From Kiritimatiellia bacterium (lineage in GTDB: Bacteria; Verrucomicrobiota; Kiritimatiellia; RFP12; UBA1067), in assembly GCA_017403825.1 (NCBI GenBank), contig JAFRDO010000062.1:1-58623 (forward strand): 58,623 nucleotides of DNA, in the 5' to 3' direction. The position numbers and the translations under genes are program-made. The notes beneath the pieces are model-generated. The model was not told the DNA's origin, did not search any database, and saw only the letters and a program-made list of their open reading frames with translations. Of this stretch, positions 54,133-58,623 are shown in pieces (the first letter of the stretch is position 1; every line of letters starts with the position of its first letter).

Positions 54133-54411
54133 CTATTCAACCTTGATCATGTCCACGAGCGAGTCAAAGTATTCGCGGCTCCAGATGTCAAGGCACGATG
54201 CATCCTTCAGGAAAGGCTTATGTCCACATTGTGCCATTTCCTGCAAGATCGCCAAATTCGGTCGACCGAAAGCGTCAAAGTCAAAGCGTATGTCATCCTC
54301 AAGGAACGCCCTAAGCGAATTTGGGGACGAAAGCCTCAGGTTCGTTCTTGCAAATCGACTCCAATCTGATTTTCTGTGCGGATTTTTCCAAAAAGCGCGT
54401 CGCCGCGCCAA
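54133..54411 (-). pseudogene. Possible gene remnant or unrecognised small ORF
   Basis: The frame from TTG 54411 to TAG 54133 gives 92 residues. Its last 60 residues look protein-like (FGRPNLAILQEMAQCGHKPF, REYFDSLVDMIKVE), and the DNA is less GC-rich than its neighbours. There is no ribosome site and no ATG. It could be the 3' end of a broken gene whose front was lost next to the metallophosphoesterase. No family is recognised, and the rest of 54016-54431 shows nothing else. Confidence 0.3.
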
Positions 54412-54431
54412 TCCCTGTTCTACAAAAGCAA

Positions 54432-55511
54432 CTATCGGCTCTCAAGCGGCAGCGTGAACACGTGCCAATCGCGTCCCTTGCGGAATCCGGCATTCTCGCA
54501 TACTGTGTTCTGCCGCGGCGACCAGGTCCACACGTCGATCCGACGAAGGTCCGGGCGGAAGCGGTAGAGGCGCAGCCAGTCCTGTTCGTCCGCCGTGCGC
54601 GGATAGTCTTGCATCGTCGCATGGACGACATTCCCGTGTACGCCCTTCTGCGTCTCGCGCCAGCAGATTGCAGGACCCTGATCGCCGCTGACGACAAGGA
54701 TAAGGTTCTTGTGTTTGGAGAAGCACGTTTCCCAAGCCTTGACTGCGGGAACGCCGTCCTTCTTGTGGCATTTGCTCCACTCCATCAACCCGAACCACTC
54801 GTCGGGAACAGACTTCTTGCCTTTCCGTCCCTTGTACAGCTCTCTTGTGCGGAAGCCAAGGTACATATGCGTGCAGATTATCGCCATACGGTCCGCGTAC
54901 CTGTCCATCATCGCATCCGCCCATTCCAGAACTGGCGCAGGGGCGTTGCACTCGAGATGCAGCACGACGAACTTCATGCCTCCCGCCTCAAACGTCTGGC
55001 AGGAGTTAGCATTGCCTCCCGACACCTTCTGCCCGTCGGCACGGACGTATCCGTCGAACGCCCCCGCGTACCATTTCCGTCCGGCATAGCGAGAACGCGG
55101 AAAGTAGCGGTTGAACCCGACGGACGTGCAGACCTCAAGGTCATGATTGCCGGGCGAAATCCCGTATGGCACGACACCGTCAAGCCGCGACATGAGATTG
55201 GAGGCGAACGCCCATTGCTGTTCGCTGTGTATGTCCGTGATGTCGCCCACGTGCGACACGAACACGATGTTTTCGCGTTCGCGGTTCTTAACGATCCAGT
55301 CGATGCGCGACTCGAACGCCGGGTTGGTCGTCGGTCCGGTCTGCGGCGCTTCGCCCTCGCGGACCTTGCTGCCTCCGCCGCGGTAGAGCTGCGTGTCCGG
55401 TATGACGACGTATGTGAACGCGTCCTTCGGCAGCGGCGGCAACGCTTCCGCCGCGACAGGCGTCGCCGCGTGCAGCGAAAGCACCAACACTAAAAGCAAC
55501 AAACCTTTCAT
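54432..55511 (-). CDS. Secreted calcineurin-like metallophosphoesterase
   Basis: The 359-residue protein has a signal peptide (LLLLVLVLSLHAATPVAA). The metal-binding motifs are in order: VIPDTQ, HVGDITD, GNHDLE, and CTHMYLG with a distal GDQG. Members cleave phosphate esters; the substrate here is unknown. It follows the 955-residue protein by nine bases and has no ribosome site, so translation is probably coupled. Confidence 0.85.
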   Translation of the reverse strand: MKGLLLLVLVLSLHAATPVAAEALPPLPKDAFTYVVIPDTQLYRGGGSKVREGEAPQTGPTTNPAFESRIDWIVKNRERENIVFVSHVGDITDIHSEQQWAFASNLMSRLDGVVPYGISPGNHDLEVCTSVGFNRYFPRSRYAGRKWYAGAFDGYVRADGQKVSGGNANSCQTFEAGGMKFVVLHLECNAPAPVLEWADAMMDRYADRMAIICTHMYLGFRTRELYKGRKGKKSVPDEWFGLMEWSKCHKKDGVPAVKAWETCFSKHKNLILVVSGDQGPAICWRETQKGVHGNVVHATMQDYPRTADEQDWLRLYRFRPDLRRIDVWTWSPRQNTVCENAGFRKGRDWHVFTLPLESR

Positions 55512-55520
55512 AGCACGTAC

Positions 55521-58388
55521 TCAGCGGATCGTCAGCACCGTTCCGACAAAGGAGATTGTGCGAATGTTGTCAATCAGCACATTGTCAGCGTCAATGCCGG
55601 TTTCGCCCAATGCACCGCCCATGCCGCAGGCGTAAATGCTGAACACACCAATACCTTCTCCCTCCGCAGGGTTGTTGAGGAACACAAGATCCCTCGCCGA
55701 GCCGACAAAGGACACAGGAGCTGACGACTCGGTCGGATGCGCTGCTCCCATATCATATACGCGAACGCCATACTTGCCTTCGTCCGGAAGCACCGTAGCG
55801 CAAAAGCGATACCAGTGGTCGCTCGATATCGCCGCCGCATCGCAGATCGGAACAGCGGTCGCGACGCCGTTCGCCAACGAATACGCCACGGGCTGCATGC
55901 CGGTGCGGTACCATGTGCAGTACGAATCGCCCGGCACATCACGGAACCCGAACGCCACCTGGCGGAGCGCATTCAACGCCGCATCGGAAAGTTCCATCTG
56001 CTCCATCTGCGAACCGCCGAGCGAGACGGTTGCCTCGCCGCCATTCTCCACGCGCCATGCCGCAGGAGGACGCACATCGACAAAGAAGCGGAACGGACGC
56101 GTCAGATACGATCCTAGCGTATGCGAAACCTGAACACGCCGCCCCGCTTCCAATTCCCGTCCCAGGGCCAAGAACTGGTTGCCGTTGTCGTCACGCACCG
56201 TCGCCGTCGCCCAGTAGCCCGCATCGCCCGTAAAGCACCGGCGAATCCAGTGGTCCGGCCCGTCGTCAAGGTCATACTGATCGGCGATATAGCCCGTGGC
56301 GCGAGGCACCGATCCAGCCATGGTCGGTGTCCGCGTGCGCGTCCTGAAGTCGTTGAAATAGACAAGCGTTTCGGACGCCGCACCCGTCGCCTGCCGCCAC
56401 ACGCGAATGTTGTCGAACGTCACGCGCACCGATGTGCTAATGTTCACGCTAGCGATCGGACGCGAACCGAACCCGTACAGATAGAACGTGCCGATGTCCG
56501 TCGCCGACGAGGCGAACGCGACGCCGGTCTTGGTGAAGATGGGGCTTTCCGTCGGCACGAAACTGCTATCGATTCCCTTCTCCGCAAGCGGCGTGACCGA
56601 TACGTCGTATGTGCGGGTGTCGAGGTCGGCGACAATCTCCATGCGGTAGAGATAGGGCACCGTCGGTTCCGTGTATGACGTCTCGTAGGCATATTGCACC
56701 GTTGAACCAGACACCGGCGCAAGCACATACGGAACATGGTTCGTCGATGCGCCGACTTCGGTGCGCAGGTAACCGCATCCCGCCACGAGGTTGTCCGCAA
56801 GCGAGGCGCGAGACGATGAGTAGAGCGCCGTGCTGCCAAGACCAACTGCCGCACGAAGGGAATCGGCGATGTAGGATACGAGTGCCGGTGGGGTCGTTCC
56901 CGGATCGAATATCGTCGGGATTCGGGCATCCACCGAAAGGTGCACCTTGCCGGAAGTGTACGTCTCGCCGATGCGATTGGCGAGAAGAGCACAAGCCGGA
57001 ACAAATGCCTTGCTGTTGCCGAACGCCAGATAGTTTGTGCCGGCCCCCGTATCGAATTGACTGCCGGTACTGGCCGTGTTGCAGCAGTAGGCCGTGTTCC
57101 CGTCCATGTACGGCAACCTACGCCAACCGTCGAAGCCAACAGGCTGCACGGCGGACGGCGAGGATGACAGCGCCGGCACGATGCTGTTCGTGACGAACGT
57201 GTTTTCGGATGGTTTCCACAGAGGATCCATCGTGATTGTCGAACTGTCGGCGACATTGGCCGTTGCGGGCGCGTAGCCGGATGCCGATGTGCCGCGATCC
57301 GCCGCGCAGATCGTCTTGTACCAGCGGTTCGAGAAGTCGTTCTCGTAGAACACCTCGAAGTCACTTGCGCCGGGTGCCTTCCATGAGAGGCGGATATTAT
57401 CGACCAGCACCTTGTTCGTGGTCGTGTTGGCGTTGTGGAAGGAGCCGCAACCGTCGATGCCGATACCGGCAACGCCGCCCGATGTCTCAGTAATAACAGA
57501 ACATGCAGTGCTACCCTTCCAGTATGTGCTTGCCGTGCCGGAAGCCGTCGCGAATGTCGGATGCCCAACACTTGCTTCCAGAGTGTAGACGCATCCTGTC
57601 ACCGTGGAGTTGTCAAGATCATAAGTCATCAAGAAACGAACCCATTTCCGGCCGTTATACGACCTACCGCTGTATCCCATCTGAGCGGAAGTGTCGTGAT
57701 AGATCTTCGTGAAATAGGAATCATTGTAATACCTGGTAGCATCAGTACTATTAGCACTTTGAAGCCCGAACCGCCCCGGTACGGTTGCGGTAGAGTTGGC
57801 GCCGTTCCATGCACTGATGTCCATGTGCTGTTCTGTCACAGGGAAGACCCGCACATAATAGAGTTTAGTCATGTCAAGCCAAGTCTCTGGCGTGTACATA
57901 TCCACCTGCATCCGCAGCTGCCCGTTGGTAAACACATTGTGGATGGGATGCAATGTGACACCAGAATATGCTTGAGTTCTGTTGGGCTGATACCAAGTGA
58001 AAGACGGATTTCCGTTGTCTTTCACCACCGTCGGGAATATCTTGAACTGGGTGTTGCTCGGCTTGATGAAATAGGGCGTGAACCAGCCGTCGTAGTTGGG
58101 ACGATCCGTTCCCGCGACAGCCCTCGCCGTATAGGCCGAAGGATCCGCCATCCTCGCCTTGGCAACGTCGTCATTGCCGGAGTATCCCGTGCTTGATTCC
58201 GGCACGAAGCAGAGCGGCGTCTTCTCCAGCGCATACGGCTGCGCCTCATGCACCACATTGTAGGCCGGAATAGCTTCCGTCGATTCGCGTGTCGAGAAAT
58301 CATTCTGGTAGAAAACTTCAACTGCTGACACACTCAACAGCAAAACAACCGCAAACGCTGCCGTGGACCCAAGAACGAAGCTACGCAT
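55521..58388 (-). CDS. 955-residue secreted protein of three tandem repeats
   Basis: After a signal peptide (about residues 1-22) come three large repeats of about 280-330 residues starting at 25, 346 and 676. Each opens with VFYxNDF or VYFNDF followed by S/R-T/N-R, and closes with V-L-(V/I)-D-N-I-R or V-T-F-D-N-I-R. The repeats resemble concanavalin-like (LamG-type) beta-sandwich domains by pattern, but no family was confirmed. The C-terminus is SFVGTVLTIR. AAGGAGGT before ATG 58388 is a consensus ribosome site. It is probably a surface or secreted glycan-binding protein co-expressed with the metallophosphoesterase. Confidence 0.72.
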   Translation of the reverse strand: MRSFVLGSTAAFAVVLLLSVSAVEVFYQNDFSTRESTEAIPAYNVVHEAQPYALEKTPLCFVPESSTGYSGNDDVAKARMADPSAYTARAVAGTDRPNYDGWFTPYFIKPSNTQFKIFPTVVKDNGNPSFTWYQPNRTQAYSGVTLHPIHNVFTNGQLRMQVDMYTPETWLDMTKLYYVRVFPVTEQHMDISAWNGANSTATVPGRFGLQSANSTDATRYYNDSYFTKIYHDTSAQMGYSGRSYNGRKWVRFLMTYDLDNSTVTGCVYTLEASVGHPTFATASGTASTYWKGSTACSVITETSGGVAGIGIDGCGSFHNANTTTNKVLVDNIRLSWKAPGASDFEVFYENDFSNRWYKTICAADRGTSASGYAPATANVADSSTITMDPLWKPSENTFVTNSIVPALSSSPSAVQPVGFDGWRRLPYMDGNTAYCCNTASTGSQFDTGAGTNYLAFGNSKAFVPACALLANRIGETYTSGKVHLSVDARIPTIFDPGTTPPALVSYIADSLRAAVGLGSTALYSSSRASLADNLVAGCGYLRTEVGASTNHVPYVLAPVSGSTVQYAYETSYTEPTVPYLYRMEIVADLDTRTYDVSVTPLAEKGIDSSFVPTESPIFTKTGVAFASSATDIGTFYLYGFGSRPIASVNISTSVRVTFDNIRVWRQATGAASETLVYFNDFRTRTRTPTMAGSVPRATGYIADQYDLDDGPDHWIRRCFTGDAGYWATATVRDDNGNQFLALGRELEAGRRVQVSHTLGSYLTRPFRFFVDVRPPAAWRVENGGEATVSLGGSQMEQMELSDAALNALRQVAFGFRDVPGDSYCTWYRTGMQPVAYSLANGVATAVPICDAAAISSDHWYRFCATVLPDEGKYGVRVYDMGAAHPTESSAPVSFVGSARDLVFLNNPAEGEGIGVFSIYACGMGGALGETGIDADNVLIDNIRTISFVGTVLTIR

Positions 58389-58425
58389 GATATCTTACCT
58401 CCTTAATGAAGCTTCCCATTCAGGT

Positions 58426-58455
58426 ATTTTACCAAAACACCCTCGCTCTTGTCTA
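58426..58455 (-). promoter_or_regulatory. Promoter of the three-repeat protein
   Basis: TAGACA (58455-58450), 18 bases, and TGGTAAAAT with the -10 at 58431-58426. Confidence 0.55.
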
Positions 58456-58469
58456 CTGTCTAACGCTTA

Positions 58470-58497
58470 TTTCTCGCACAGGGGGTGCACCGAGAAA
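58470..58497. promoter_or_regulatory. Inverted repeat between divergent promoters (possible operator)
   Basis: TTTCTCG and CGAGAAA enclose an inner GCAC/GTGC pair. The repeat lies between the two divergent promoters at 58426-58455 and 58525-58553 and could bind a regulator. It could also be a chance hairpin. Confidence 0.35.
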
Positions 58498-58524
58498 ATT
58501 ATGCAGGCGCCCCAAAATTTCCGC

Positions 58525-58553
58525 TTGCACTTTCGGTACGCATATACTATAAT
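58525..58553 (+). promoter_or_regulatory. Sigma-70-type promoter, leaderless start of the right-edge gene
   Basis: TTGCAC (58525-58530), 17 bases, TATAAT (58548-58553) and seven bases to ATG 58561: the same geometry as at 323-359. Confidence 0.7.
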
Positions 58554-58560
58554 ATATGCC

Positions 58561-58623
58561 ATGAAAAGCAAATCATCGAAAAAGGTCCGTTCCCGCGCAG
58601 AGATACTTGCCGAGATAGCAGCG
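58561..58623 (+). CDS. Right-edge gene, first 21 codons only
   Basis: ATG 58561 opens a frame whose first residues are KSKSSKKVRSRAEILAEIAA, a lysine/arginine-rich start, running off the window. It may be a DNA-binding protein, but too little is visible to say. The promoter placed seven bases upstream supports a real gene. Confidence 0.6.
   Translation, partial: MKSKSSKKVRSRAEILAEIAA

Noticed and set aside
53707..54369. 220-codon open frame on the plus strand across the ThyX gene
   Set aside because: It lies opposite ThyX and the gene remnant, has no ribosome site and a composition rich in Arg/Ala typical of the antisense of GC-rich genes.

Overview
The window is about 58.6 kb of GC-rich (roughly 60-65% by eye) bacterial chromosome, densely coded and mostly on the minus strand. 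No rRNA, tRNA, CRISPR array or prophage was recognised. The mix of genes points to an anaerobic, glycan-degrading member of the PVC group, most likely Verrucomicrobiota of Kiritimatiellae type. The reasons are secreted beta-strand/beta-helix proteins, a XylR-like regulator (sugar-binding domain plus AraC), GH106 and GH36 enzymes, Tat-exported metallo-beta-lactamase-fold proteins, a DUF362/ferredoxin protein and a REP-associated transposase. This placement is an inference from gene content only.

Layout. 1-3.4 kb (+): two related small lipoproteins, hisC and a DUF362 iron-sulfur protein, preceded by a long hairpin. 3.4-4.5 kb: a REP-associated (Y1) transposase flanked by, and containing, GGGACTGTCCC palindromes. 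4.5-12.4 kb (-): housekeeping run yceD-rpmF-plsX-leuS-mraY-unknown-argH. 12.5-18.9 kb (-): sugar-acid/carbohydrate genes (DgoD-like dehydratase, sodium symporter, MATE exporter, Gfo/Idh/MocA oxidoreductase, class C serine hydrolase). 19-21.6 kb (-): large secreted glycosidase-like protein. 21.8-26.5 kb (+): a type IV pilus/type II secretion-like operon (GspE/PilB ATPase, GspF/PilC, a stand-alone dimerisation/histidine domain, an HU-like protein fused to two zinc ribbons, a single-PAS protein) behind a candidate sigma-54 promoter. 26.5-29.9 kb (-): a pilin-like surface protein, a small membrane protein and phosphate acetyltransferase. 29.9-31.0 kb (-): pyrB behind a near-consensus promoter.

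31-44 kb is a polysaccharide-utilisation-like island: GH106, a second TIM-barrel glycosidase, two paralogous exported metallo-beta-lactamase-fold proteins, a beta-strand-rich secreted protein, a XylR-like regulator and a GH36 alpha-galactosidase. The two metallo-beta-lactamase genes share a roughly 106-nt 5' leader that is far better conserved than their coding sequences. 44-54 kb (-): rarA, dnaB (with DnaA boxes upstream), a DedA protein, a tandem AAA+ membrane-anchored ATPase, a PP-loop protein, corA, pheS, a pseudouridine synthase and a divergent ThyX. 54-58.6 kb: a gene remnant, a secreted metallophosphoesterase, a three-repeat 955-residue secreted protein, and the start of a rightward gene at the edge.

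A theme across the window is initiation without a leader. About ten genes have a TATAAT-like box only 6-9 nt (most often exactly 7 nt) before the start codon and no Shine-Dalgarno sequence, while other genes have good Shine-Dalgarno sequences and ordinary leaders.
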